Notes: generated from the sequence alone by a model not told the origin. A DNA stretch of 9,622 nucleotides from Bacteroidota bacterium (GCA_947468985.1 CANINJ010000058.1:1-9622), one strand, 5' to 3'. Positions 1 to 6,320 are shown, counted from the first letter of the stretch. A program made the numbers and translations.

Positions 1-35
1 GAGGCAAATAATAAGATCAAGAATATTTTTTTCAT
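1..35 (-). CDS. Start of an exported protein, truncated by the window edge
   Basis: An ATG on the minus strand (complement of 33-35) opens a frame that reads M-K-K-I-F-L-I-L-L-F-A and continues past the left edge. Two lysines followed by a hydrophobic run are the start of a Sec signal peptide or lipoprotein signal, and the other secreted proteins in this window start the same way. It lies 88 bp downstream of aroQ on the same strand with no convincing terminator between, so it could be co-transcribed with aroQ. Only eleven full codons are visible, so the product cannot be named and a chance frame is not excluded. Confidence 0.5.
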   Translation of the reverse strand, partial: MKKIFLILLFA

Positions 36-123
36 AGTAAGTATTGGTTTGTATAGTAACGACGAATGTATGATATAATTGTTACGGATTTTTTATCCCA
101 CAGGAATCCACAATTTCTATAAA

Positions 124-537
124 CTATAAAAAAGACTGTAAAGCCAATTCATAACTCTTCATTCCAAACCCGATAATTACACCTTTTGCATTTGGAGAAA
201 TATAGGATTGATGACGAAAAGTTTCTCTAGAAAAAGTATTTGAGATATGAACCTCTATAATAGGAGTAGAAATTGCTTTTACTGCATCGCCAATTCCAAT
301 TGAAGTATGTGTATATGCAGCAGCATTTAAAACAATACCATCATACGTAAAACCAACTTCCTGAATTTTAGAAATTAACTCTCCTTCTATATTACTTTGA
401 AAATAAGTAAGCTCTATTTGTGGGAATTTAGCTTTTAATTCATCAAAATAAGCATCAAAAGTTTGATTTCCATAAATTTCTGGCTCTCTTTTTCCTAAAA
501 GATTAAGATTTGGTCCGTTGATGATGATAATTTTCAT
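124..537 (-). CDS. aroQ: Type II 3-dehydroquinate dehydratase
   Basis: This cytosolic enzyme removes water from 3-dehydroquinate to give 3-dehydroshikimate, the third step of the shikimate pathway to aromatic amino acids. The 137-residue length fits the type II (dodecameric) family. Hallmarks are present in order: NGPNLNLLG at residues 8-15, the flexible-loop R17 and proposed catalytic Y22 (R-E-P-E-I-Y-G), N71 followed by A-A-A-Y-T-H-T-S with H77, the E-V-H-I-S-N segment with catalytic H97, and F-R-H-Q-S with R108. The final G-x-x-I-G-F-G strand is also present. The start is fixed by the family N-terminus M-K-I-I-I-I-N-G-P-N. It is transcribed away from the barrel gene at 799. No key residue is missing, and I see no clear promoter consensus in the 261-bp divergent gap. 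Confidence 0.97.
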   Translation of the reverse strand: MKIIIINGPNLNLLGKREPEIYGNQTFDAYFDELKAKFPQIELTYFQSNIEGELISKIQEVGFTYDGIVLNAAAYTHTSIGIGDAVKAISTPIIEVHISNTFSRETFRHQSYISPNAKGVIIGFGMKSYELALQSFL

Positions 538-763
538 TGTATTTTTTTAGTAAAAATAAGAATTCTAACAGATAATTGCATATTTGAAAGACTTTTTTAT
601 TTAATTCATGATTTTTGTTTGAATTCACACCATGGATAAATCATTGGTTTATTAACTTGTTTTCAACAGTTTAAGAGTTACTATTACGTTTGAAATAGCG
701 CATTGTTAATAAAATTGTTAACAACTGATTTTAAGTAGGAAATAGTGTATTAACATAAATTTA

Positions 764-771
764 TAGATTTG
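764..771 (+). promoter_or_regulatory. Bacteroidota-type -7 element for the first barrel gene
   Basis: TAGATTTG matches the phylum's TAnnTTTG -7 consensus. It lies 27 bp before the ATG at 799, which leaves a short A-rich leader. No good TTG lies at the usual distance upstream, so the -33 part is weak. The rest of the 538-798 divergent gap contains only AT-rich sequence and a GTTAA/TTAAC inverted repeat around 706-722. Confidence 0.5.
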
Positions 772-773
772 CT

Positions 774-862
774 TAATTAATTTTAAACAAAAACAAAAAT
801 GAAAAAAATTATTTTAACTGCTGCTGCAGTTTTCGCAATTAGCTTTGCTAATGCACAAGACA
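774..862 (+). repeat. Leader plus signal-peptide block, copy 1 (other copy at 2882-2970)
   Basis: The 89 bases from the leader through the signal-peptide codons match 2882-2970 at 88 positions. The only difference is position 791 (A) against 2899 (T). Identity includes third codon positions and stops just after the predicted cleavage site, at A863 against C2971. Beyond that point the two genes are not alignable by eye. Confidence 0.95.
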
Positions 863-1374
863 AAAAAGATTCTGGTATGGGTTTAGCTAAAGGAGATGTT
901 TATGTAACAGGTTCTTTAAGTAGTAAAAGTTCATCAGTTAGTGGTTCAGACACTGCTACTGAATTTGCTCCATCTGTTGGTTATTTTTTAACAGATAACA
1001 TTTCGTTGGAAGCTGGTTTTTTTACAGCTAAAAATGGTGATGTAAAATCAAGTTTATTTGGAATAGGTGCTGCTTACAACTTTAATGCTAAGAATCAATT
1101 CTCTTCTCATGTTAGTTTATCTTTAGCAACTGGTTCTGGAACAGATATATATGATGATCCTATGATGGGTCCAATTCTATTTGATTACAAAGCTACTTCG
1201 TTGAGTTTAGGATATGGAGTTAGATATTTTGTATCTAACCATTTTTCTTTAACGGCTGATGTTGCTGCTTTGAATTACACTTCTGTTACTCCTGATGGTG
1301 GAGATGCTGAAAGCACAACTGAATTAGGTTTAAACATGTCTAATATTTCTTTAGGCTTGTCTTATAAATTCTAA
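799..1374 (+). CDS. Small outer-membrane beta-barrel protein (barrel 1)
   Basis: The 191-residue product starts with a Sec signal peptide ending A-N-A-Q (residues 17-20). The mature part alternates polar and hydrophobic residues in short amphipathic strands (for example L-S-L-G-Y-G-V-R-Y-F-V around 135-145). It ends in S-Y-K-F; a C-terminal phenylalanine strand is typical of substrates of the BAM barrel-assembly complex. Together these indicate an 8- to 10-stranded outer-membrane barrel of the OmpA/OmpW-like 'outer membrane beta-barrel' group; the ligand or role is unknown. Barrel 2 is a clear paralogue: both share N-Q-F-S followed by short strands, a Y-F-V-S-(N/E)-(H/N)-F strand and L-N-(Y/F) near the end. 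A serine-rich stretch (residues 40-50) probably forms the first loop. The gene has its own promoter element and terminator. Confidence 0.85.
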   Translation: MKKIILTAAAVFAISFANAQDKKDSGMGLAKGDVYVTGSLSSKSSSVSGSDTATEFAPSVGYFLTDNISLEAGFFTAKNGDVKSSLFGIGAAYNFNAKNQFSSHVSLSLATGSGTDIYDDPMMGPILFDYKATSLSLGYGVRYFVSNHFSLTADVAALNYTSVTPDGGDAESTTELGLNMSNISLGLSYKF

Positions 1375-1395
1375 TTATTTGAAATATTTGAATTT

Positions 1396-1424
1396 AAAAC
1401 CACGTCAATGACGTGGTTTTTTTT
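1396..1424 (+). terminator. Intrinsic terminator of barrel 1
   Basis: A perfect 11-bp stem (1396-1406 with 1410-1420) with an AAT loop contains the core CCACGTC/GACGTGG and runs into eight T residues. It starts 22 bp after the stop codon. The A-rich left arm also makes it usable in the opposite direction. Confidence 0.95.
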
Positions 1425-1430
1425 ATAAAA

Positions 1431-1461
1431 TTGTTTGATTAAAAACTTTTTTGTAAGTTTG
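1431..1461 (+). promoter_or_regulatory. Promoter of barrel 2
   Basis: TAAGTTTG at 1454-1461 is an exact TAnnTTTG -7 element. TTG triplets at 1431-1433 and 1435-1437 give spacings of 20 and 16 bp, bracketing the usual value for the -33 element in Bacteroidota. Transcription would begin about 30 bp before the ATG at 1498 and after the previous terminator, so barrel 2 is probably its own transcription unit. Confidence 0.65.
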
Positions 1462-1497
1462 CATTGATTTAACATAATTTTTAACAAAAAAAAACAA

Positions 1498-2028
1498 ATG
1501 AAAAAAAGTATTTTAACATTAATCGCAGTAGTTGCTTTTAGTTTTTCTTATGCACAAGAAAAAGAAGCAAAAAAACTTGGTTACTCAGAAGGAAGTAGTT
1601 TTATTACTGGTTCTTTTAAATTTGAAGACAATCAAGCAGGTTCAGATCGTCCTTTGAATGTTACAATTGCCTATAACAAGTTCTTTATGGAATCTGTTAC
1701 TTATGGAATTTCACTTGGTGTGAATTCTAATCAAATGAAAGCAAATGATTATACTTTAGGAGTAAATCTTAGAAAGTATTATGCAGCAGCTAATCAATTC
1801 TCTATCTTTTCACAAATTGCTTCTACGTTAAGTATTCCAGCAGTTAAGGGTGGAGATGATGAATTCAATATGTCTGTTGGTCCAGGATTTAGCTATTTTG
1901 TATCTGAAAACTTTGTTTTAGAAACATCTTTAGCACTATTAAATTTTAAAACTAATAATTCGGTTCAATCATTTACAGTAAATAGTGATTTAACTAATGT
2001 AAAATTAGGGGTTGCTTATAAATTCTAA
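1498..2028 (+). CDS. Small outer-membrane beta-barrel protein (barrel 2)
   Basis: A 176-residue secreted barrel. The signal peptide (M-K-K-S-I-L-T-L-I-A-V-V) ends in S-Y-A-Q at about residue 20 and is followed by a lysine/glutamate-rich stretch. The rest is a series of short amphipathic strands, such as T-Y-G-I-S-L-G-V-N and the Y-F-V-S-E-N-F-V-L-E-T-S-L strand, ending in A-Y-K-F, the expected C-terminal signal for outer-membrane insertion. It resembles barrel 1 in strand layout and in the N-Q-F-S, Y-F-V-S and L-N-F landmarks. The two terminators are also related, so the pair probably arose by tandem duplication. The start is the only ATG before the signal peptide and sits behind an A-rich leader (TTAACAAAAA...) seen before all four barrel genes. 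Substrate and role cannot be read from the sequence. Confidence 0.85.
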   Translation: MKKSILTLIAVVAFSFSYAQEKEAKKLGYSEGSSFITGSFKFEDNQAGSDRPLNVTIAYNKFFMESVTYGISLGVNSNQMKANDYTLGVNLRKYYAAANQFSIFSQIASTLSIPAVKGGDDEFNMSVGPGFSYFVSENFVLETSLALLNFKTNNSVQSFTVNSDLTNVKLGVAYKF

Positions 2029-2056
2029 TTTATTTCCCTTATAAAATTATTACTTT

Positions 2057-2081
2057 AACCACGCCATTGGCGTGGTTTTTT
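2057..2081 (+). terminator. Intrinsic terminator of barrel 2
   Basis: A perfect 9-bp stem (2057-2065 with 2069-2077) with an ATT loop contains CCACGCC/GGCGTGG and is followed by a T run. Compared with the barrel 1 terminator, one T-A stem pair is replaced by C-G on both sides, so pairing is conserved. Confidence 0.95.
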
Positions 2082-2189
2082 GTTTTTAATCGATAGTACT
2101 TCACCTTTCATCGAGTTTATTGGATTTAATAGGTAACTAATAAAATTAACATATAATTTTATTTTTATAAATCATTAACAAAAAACAAA

Positions 2190-2735
2190 ATGAAGAAAAT
2201 TATCGTAACACTTGGTGCACTTTTAGTATTTGGATTTGTTAACGCACAAGACAAATTAAAAGCAAAAACGGAAGGTCAAACAGAAGTAGGGAAGTGGCTT
2301 ATTGAAGTAAATACCGATTTTGGTACTCCAATGGGATCCAACACAGGTTTCAGTTATTCTGATACTGATGGGGATACCATTCTAAATTTAGGGGCTGAAG
2401 CTGGGTATTTTGTAATCAAAGACTTGGCTCTTAAAGTAGGTTTAGGATATGGTTCAATGAAATCTGATTTACTTGACACCAATATTTTTTCTTATAGAGT
2501 AGCAGCAAAATATTATGTTTTAAGTCAAATTCCAGTTCAAGTTGATTATTCAGGCGCTACTATTAAAGATTTTGATGAAAACCCATCTTATTTAGGACTT
2601 CAAGCCGGGTATGCTTGGTTTTTGGGTACTAATGTGAGTATTGAACCTGGTGTGAAATACAATTTAAGTTTAAATGATAAGTATACTGATAAGAATACTA
2701 TTCAATTTAATATTGGATTTGCTTTGCATTTCTAA
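2190..2735 (+). CDS. Outer-membrane beta-barrel protein (barrel 3)
   Basis: The product is 181 residues. The signal peptide ends in V-N-A-Q at residues 17-20, then comes a charged linker (D-K-L-K-A-K-T-E-G-Q-T-E) and a barrel beginning G-K-W-L-I-E-V-N-T-D-F-G. Later strands include G-A-E-A-G-Y-F-V, L-K-V-G-L-G-Y-G, Y-R-V-A-A-K-Y-Y-V and S-I-E-P-G-V-K-Y, and the last strand ends in A-L-H-F. The Y-F-V...D-L-A-L-K-V-G-L-G-Y pattern is typical of small flavobacterial outer-membrane barrels. An aspartate-rich S-D-T-D-G-D-T loop follows the first strand and might bind a divalent metal, but that is only a guess. It is more distant from barrels 1 and 2 than they are from each other. I found no convincing TAnnTTTG promoter, although the preceding terminator implies one. 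Confidence 0.85.
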   Translation: MKKIIVTLGALLVFGFVNAQDKLKAKTEGQTEVGKWLIEVNTDFGTPMGSNTGFSYSDTDGDTILNLGAEAGYFVIKDLALKVGLGYGSMKSDLLDTNIFSYRVAAKYYVLSQIPVQVDYSGATIKDFDENPSYLGLQAGYAWFLGTNVSIEPGVKYNLSLNDKYTDKNTIQFNIGFALHF

Positions 2736-2760
2736 TTTTTTGTTTTTGTTTAAATTAATT

Positions 2761-2785
2761 AACCTCCAATTTTGGAGGTTTTTTT
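2761..2785 (+). terminator. Intrinsic terminator of barrel 3
   Basis: The inverted repeat AACCTCCA (2761-2768) and TGGAGGTT (2773-2780) with a four-base loop is followed directly by T residues to 2785. It lies 25 bp after the stop codon. Confidence 0.93.
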
Positions 2786-2881
2786 GTTTTGAATTCCTTT
2801 ATATTTAAGGGCTGTTGATAACATTGTTAATAACTACAAGACAATCAAAGATTAATTGAAACCCTTATTTATACATTTACG

Positions 2882-2970
2882 TAATTAATTTTAAACAATA
2901 ACAAAAATGAAAAAAATTATTTTAACTGCTGCTGCAGTTTTCGCAATTAGCTTTGCTAATGCACAAGACA
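2882..2970 (+). repeat. Leader plus signal-peptide block, copy 2 (other copy at 774-862)
   Basis: This matches 774-862 at 88 of 89 positions. The block begins between the promoter region and the ATG at 2907 and ends two codons after the predicted signal-peptide cleavage site. Confidence 0.95.
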
Positions 2971-3449
2971 CTAAGTATGGTGTAAAAGGTGGATTAAGTA
3001 TGTCTAGTACTTCTGAATCAGGTGCAAGTTCTTTATTGGCTTTCCATTTAGGTGGTTTTGCTGAATTTAAAATTAGCGACAAATTTGCTGTACAACCTGA
3101 ATTATTGTATTCTGCTCAAGGTGCTAAATTCACTGGAGGTGATTTAAATTTAAATTACATTAATATTCCAGTTATGGCTAAATATTATGTAGCTGATGCT
3201 TTTAGTATTGAAGCAGGACCTCAAATTGGATTTTTGATGTCTGCAAAACTTGATGGAACTGATGTAAAAGATTTTTGTAATTCAACTGATTTTGGTTTGA
3301 ATTTAGGAGCTGGATACAATCTTAACGAAACAATGTCTTTAGGATTACGTTACAATATGGGATTCTCTGATATTGAAAAAGATTTATTGCCAGCTCAATC
3401 TGGGTCTAAAAACTCATCTATTCAAATTTCTTTTGGTTATAAATTCTAA
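2907..3449 (+). CDS. Porin-family outer-membrane beta-barrel protein (barrel 4)
   Basis: This 180-residue protein is the clearest family match of the four barrels. After the signal peptide (ending A-N-A-Q, residues 17-20) it reads Y-G-V-K-G-G-L-S-M-S, then F-H-L-G-G-F-A-E-F-K-I-S-D-K-F-A-V-Q-P-E-L-L-Y-S-A-Q-G-A-K. Next come Y-I-N-I-P-V-M-A-K-Y-Y-V, F-S-I-E-A-G-P-Q-I-G-F-L and a final S-F-G-Y-K-F strand. This order is characteristic of the Bacteroidota 'porin family / outer membrane protein beta-barrel domain 2' group (PF13568 type). These are 8-stranded outer-membrane barrels of mostly unknown function. A single cysteine lies near residue 130. Its signal peptide and leader are nearly identical to those of barrel 1 although the mature part is unrelated. 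A near-consensus TACATTTA lies at 2872-2879. Confidence 0.9.
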   Translation: MKKIILTAAAVFAISFANAQDTKYGVKGGLSMSSTSESGASSLLAFHLGGFAEFKISDKFAVQPELLYSAQGAKFTGGDLNLNYINIPVMAKYYVADAFSIEAGPQIGFLMSAKLDGTDVKDFCNSTDFGLNLGAGYNLNETMSLGLRYNMGFSDIEKDLLPAQSGSKNSSIQISFGYKF

Positions 3450-3471
3450 TCAAACACCAATTTAAAATTTT

Positions 3472-3500
3472 AAAAACCTCCTTATTTAGGAGGTTTTTTT
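3472..3500 (+). terminator. Intrinsic terminator of barrel 4
   Basis: A perfect 11-bp stem (3472-3482 with 3488-3498) has core CCTCCT/AGGAGG, a five-base loop and seven T residues. It ends only 25 bp before the xerD start. Either the xerD promoter overlaps this terminator or xerD depends on read-through; no clear -7 element is visible between them. Confidence 0.95.
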
Positions 3501-3525
3501 ATGCAAATAGTTTTCCTTTGTATTC

Positions 3526-4422
3526 ATGAATTGGAAGTCTTATATAAAAAGTTATCAATCGTATTTGCGAATTGAAAGGGGTTTGTCTAAAAATACAATA
3601 GACAATTATACCTTTGATATTGAGCGTTTGTGTCTTTTTTTAGATGAAAATTCAATTTCCGTTTCCCCTATAAACATAAACGAAGAAACAATACAACTTT
3701 TTATTTATAGTGTTGCAAAAGAAGTAAATGCCCGTTCCCAAGCCAGAATTATTTCAGGGTTAAAAAGTTTTTTTACATATATGTTATTTGAAGATTATAG
3801 AACTGACAATCCCTTAGAATTAATAGAAACTCCAAGAATAGGTCGAAAGCTCCCAGATACTTTGTCTATTATTGATATAGACCGATTGATTGCGGCAATC
3901 GATTTGAGTTCCAATGAAGGCGAACGCAATCGTGCCATTTTAGAAACGCTTTACGGATGCGGACTTCGTGTTTCGGAATTGGTTTCCTTGAAAATTTCGG
4001 ATTTGTTTTTTGACGAAGGCTTTATAAAAATTACTGGAAAAGGAAATAAACAACGCTTTGTTCCTATTGGTTCCTTTACTCAGAACTACATTGAGATTTA
4101 TAAAAATGCTGTTCGTACTCATGTCAACATTCAAAAAGGACATGAAGACACTTTGTTTCTCAATAGGAGAGGACGCCAATTGACACGCGCTATGATTTTT
4201 ACAATTATTAAAGATTTGGCAGTGAAAATTGATTTGAATAAAATTATAAGTCCACACACATTCCGACATTCCTTTGCAACACATTTATTAGAAAATGGTG
4301 CCGATTTACGCTCTATTCAATTGATGCTGGGTCACGAATCTATTACCACTACAGAAATATATGTGCATCTTGATAGAAAGCATTTATCAGAAATCATGAA
4401 TACATTTCATCCTAGAAAATGA
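3526..4422 (+). CDS. xerD: Site-specific tyrosine recombinase XerD
   Basis: This cytosolic recombinase acts with a partner Xer protein and the FtsK translocase at the dif site to resolve chromosome dimers. The 298-residue length is normal for XerC/XerD. Residues 1-90 form the SAM-like core-binding domain (Y-L-R-I-E-R-G-L-S-K-N-T-I-D-N-Y). The C-terminal catalytic domain holds all active-site residues: R148 (G-C-G-L-R-V-S-E-L), K172 (G-K-G-N-K-Q-R), H244 and R247 (H-T-F-R-H-S-F-A-T-H), H270 (L-G-H-E-S) and the nucleophile Y279 (T-E-I-Y-V-H). The ATG at 3526 gives the standard M-N-W-K N-terminus; the ATG at 3501 is out of frame. It looks like the housekeeping enzyme, not a mobile-element integrase: it is intact, compact and near aroQ. 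XerC cannot be excluded, but XerD is the better fit. Confidence 0.93.
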   Translation: MNWKSYIKSYQSYLRIERGLSKNTIDNYTFDIERLCLFLDENSISVSPININEETIQLFIYSVAKEVNARSQARIISGLKSFFTYMLFEDYRTDNPLELIETPRIGRKLPDTLSIIDIDRLIAAIDLSSNEGERNRAILETLYGCGLRVSELVSLKISDLFFDEGFIKITGKGNKQRFVPIGSFTQNYIEIYKNAVRTHVNIQKGHEDTLFLNRRGRQLTRAMIFTIIKDLAVKIDLNKIISPHTFRHSFATHLLENGADLRSIQLMLGHESITTTEIYVHLDRKHLSEIMNTFHPRK

Positions 4423-4521
4423 TTTAATTAGGGTTTATTTGTTTATTTGGTGAATCTAAAATGGGTACTTTTCGTGTGTTTTGTCAATCTGAATTTCATT
4501 TTAAAAGCTGAAACAAGTTCA

Positions 4522-4550
4522 ACTTGACGGTTTTCCAAAACCTATCAGGT
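4522..4550. repeat. Imperfect hairpin downstream of xerD
   Basis: The inner arms GGTTTT (4529-4534) and AAAACC (4537-4542) pair perfectly around CC. The outer arms ACTTGA (4522-4527) and TCAGGT (4545-4550) also pair, with one G-T wobble and a small internal loop. A second palindrome, CAAGTT-C-AACTTG, overlaps at 4514-4526. There is no T run, so this is a weak terminator candidate for xerD; it could instead be a dispersed palindromic repeat. The rest of 4423-4592 shows nothing recognisable. Confidence 0.55.
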
Positions 4551-4592
4551 GTTTGAAGTTGGAGTTACGGTAAGGATATTTAGAGTTTTGAT

Positions 4593-4805
4593 GTCTAATA
4601 ACGTGGTTTACCACGTCCTAAACTCCGTTTACCACGTTATACAACCCCATTTATGTGGTTCGAGACCCCATTTACCACGTTGCATAACCCCTTTAATGGG
4701 GTTCAAGACCCCGTTTACCACGTTGTATAACCCCGTTAATGGAGTTCGAGACCCCATTAAAGGAGTTCAGAACCCCGATTATCCACTTATACAACCCCAT
4801 TAATG
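4593..4805. repeat. Degenerate 43-bp tandem array made of two alternating half-units
   Basis: About five periods of 43 bp fill this non-coding stretch. Half-unit A (gttgtataaccccnttaatg) begins at 4636, 4679 and 4722, and a diverged A at 4765. Half-unit B (gttcgagaccccntttaccac) recurs at 4615, 4658, 4701 and 4744. A last A-like piece starts at 4786. Positions repeat every 43 bp exactly while bases drift. Many units contain short dyads, such as ACGTGG-TTTA-CCACGT at 4601-4616 and AACCCC-TTTAAT-GGGGTT at 4686-4703. Because 43 is not a multiple of 3, the period does not keep a reading frame. The array is much richer in G and C than its AT-rich flanks. It lacks the identical repeats and unique spacers of a CRISPR. 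Function unknown. Confidence 0.85.
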
Positions 4806-4922
4806 TACATTAATTAAACAATTGTTATTAAAATTACCTAATATGTTAAATTTATTTTAAATTAATTATTAAGATTTAATTTTATGTACTATAATTAATT
4901 TAATTAACTTTTTTTAAATTAT

Positions 4923-6215
4923 ATGAAAACAACACTTTTCTTTTTCTTTTTCTTTCAATTAATCAATGCTCAAAATATTTCTTTTTCAGACCCAGTTCTT
5001 AAAGATTTTTTGTTGATTGCGCCAATTAATTTTAATCAAGATCCAAATAATCCGATAACATATCCACCAATTGATGCCAACCGCAATGGTGAAATTTCGA
5101 TATCAGAAGCTTTGAATGTTATAGGTTTGGATTTCTATTATTTAAATATTACTGATTTAGAGGGTTTGCAATACTTTACTAATCTAAAAGTTATTTCTAC
5201 CTATTATGCTAATTTTCCAAATTTTAGCCAACCTAATTTAATTAATTTGGAGCAATTAAGTATCTTAAATTCGGTAGGATCGTCCTCATTAACTTTTGTT
5301 GACATATCATATAACACTAATTTAGTTAAGTTTCAATGTTCTAGCGATTTAATAACATCTTTAGACTTATCGAATAATATTCTTTTAAAAAATGTTGAAA
5401 TTTACTGCCCATCGCTAACAGCTGTAAATTTCAGCAATCTTGTAAATTTAAAAAACTTAAGATATATAGGAAAATTACCAACAATTGATATTTCAGACTC
5501 TGTAAATTTGTTAAATTTAACAAGTGTAGGTTCTTCGGGCACATATGCTTATCCGCTAGAAAATCGTTTAACTTCTATTGATTTAACTAATCAAACAAAA
5601 TTGATAAATTTAGATTTAACTGGAAATAGTTTATCGAGTTTAGATTTGAGTAATTGTCTAAATCTAGAAACCATTTTCATTTCAAATAATCTAATAAGTA
5701 CCCTTAATATTGATAACGTAAATTATGTGAAAAATTTCTTTTGTGAAGGAAATTTACTTAGTACTTTGGCTGTGGATAATATGTTTAATTTGAAAAATTT
5801 TTCTTGTAAAAATAATCAACTAACCAGTTTGTCAACTAAAAATAGTGTTATTGAAGAGTATATAGATTTTTCTAGCAATCCTGATTTGAATTCAATATGT
5901 TGCGATGCAAACGAGGTTGTTTATATGCAAAATCAATGTTTTCAAAACAATAATGACGCGGTAGTAGTAAATTCAGATTGTGGTGCAGTAGCATCAAAAA
6001 TATCGATGTATCCCAATCCAGTTATAGGTATGTTGCATTTAAAATCTAATGTAACTATCACAAAAGTTGAAATTTATAGCACAAGCGGCGTTTTGGTTAT
6101 GAAGGATGAATCACAAAGTGATACATTAGACATGGATGGATTAAAATCAGGAATGTATTTTATTAGAGTTTACAGTAATGAAGGGATTAATTTTATGAAA
6201 TGTTTAAAATTATAG
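4923..6215 (+). CDS. Secreted leucine-rich-repeat-like protein with T9SS C-terminal sorting domain
   Basis: The product is 430 residues. Residues 1-17 form a signal peptide with six consecutive phenylalanines, ending N-A-Q. Residues 51-62 (D-A-N-R-N-G-E-I-S-I-S-E) fit an EF-hand or dockerin-type calcium loop and are followed by the first repeat, L-E-G-L-Q-Y-F-T-N-L. From about 75 to 330 there are irregular leucine-rich repeats of about 21 residues (L-T-S-L-D-L-S-N-N, L-I-N-L-D-L-T-G-N, L-S-S-L-D-L-S-N-C and similar). Residues 357-430 are a type A T9SS sorting domain: Y-P-N-P at 363-366, V-E-I-Y-S-T-S-G-V, then G-M-Y-F-I-R-V near the end. The protein is therefore predicted to be exported by Sec, passed through the type IX system and released or anchored at the cell surface. 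It probably binds proteins or glycans; no enzyme motif is seen. It stands alone, and the AT-rich upstream DNA shows no clear promoter. Confidence 0.9.
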   Translation: MKTTLFFFFFFQLINAQNISFSDPVLKDFLLIAPINFNQDPNNPITYPPIDANRNGEISISEALNVIGLDFYYLNITDLEGLQYFTNLKVISTYYANFPNFSQPNLINLEQLSILNSVGSSSLTFVDISYNTNLVKFQCSSDLITSLDLSNNILLKNVEIYCPSLTAVNFSNLVNLKNLRYIGKLPTIDISDSVNLLNLTSVGSSGTYAYPLENRLTSIDLTNQTKLINLDLTGNSLSSLDLSNCLNLETIFISNNLISTLNIDNVNYVKNFFCEGNLLSTLAVDNMFNLKNFSCKNNQLTSLSTKNSVIEEYIDFSSNPDLNSICCDANEVVYMQNQCFQNNNDAVVVNSDCGAVASKISMYPNPVIGMLHLKSNVTITKVEIYSTSGVLVMKDESQSDTLDMDGLKSGMYFIRVYSNEGINFMKCLKL

Positions 6216-6250
6216 TGTCAAATTTTATTACGAAGTATAATAAAAAAAAC

Positions 6251-6277
6251 CCCTAACAAATGTCAGGGTTTTTTTTT
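6251..6277. terminator. Bidirectional terminator between the LRR gene and tRNA piece 1
   Basis: A stem of 6251-6258 with 6261-6268 (CCC-T-A-ACA against TGT-C-A-GGG, one A-C mismatch) is flanked by eight A on the left and nine T on the right. It can end the LRR gene on the plus strand and also serve the tRNA-like piece on the minus strand. Confidence 0.8.
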
Positions 6278-6278
6278 G

Positions 6279-6320
6279 TGGCTAGGACGGGAGTTGAACG
6301 AGTGACCTCAGGGTTATGAA
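6279..6320 (-). pseudogene. tRNA-Met(CAU)-like 3' fragment, piece 1
   Basis: Read on the minus strand this gives an anticodon loop with CAT (complement of 6316-6318), then AACCCTGAGGTC, a T-loop-like GTTCAA and an acceptor-like end CCTAGCCAC. This is the order of a bacterial tRNA-Met 3' half. The 5' half is absent, the anticodon stem has no partner upstream, and only some T-stem pairs remain. It is therefore a degenerate fragment and not a working tRNA. A terminator follows at 6251-6277, as after a real tRNA gene. Confidence 0.7.

Noticed and set aside
2891..3082. 63-codon minus-strand frame opposite barrel 4
   Set aside because: Antisense to a well-supported barrel gene, with no start context or domain.
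3940..4284. 114-codon minus-strand frame inside xerD
   Set aside because: Lies opposite the catalytic domain codons of xerD, and its composition is that of an antisense shadow.
3526..4422. xerD as the integrase responsible for the tRNA-fragment region
   Set aside because: It has the compact length and N-terminus of the housekeeping recombinase, lies near aroQ, and is separated from the fragments by an unrelated gene.
4549..4803. 84-codon open frame over the 43-bp array
   Set aside because: The 43-bp period shifts the frame in each unit, there is no leader or signal, and the translated sequence only mirrors the repeat. Treated as non-coding.
4593..4805. CRISPR array
   Set aside because: Units are contiguous, degenerate and of two alternating types, with no unique spacers of constant length and no cas genes nearby.
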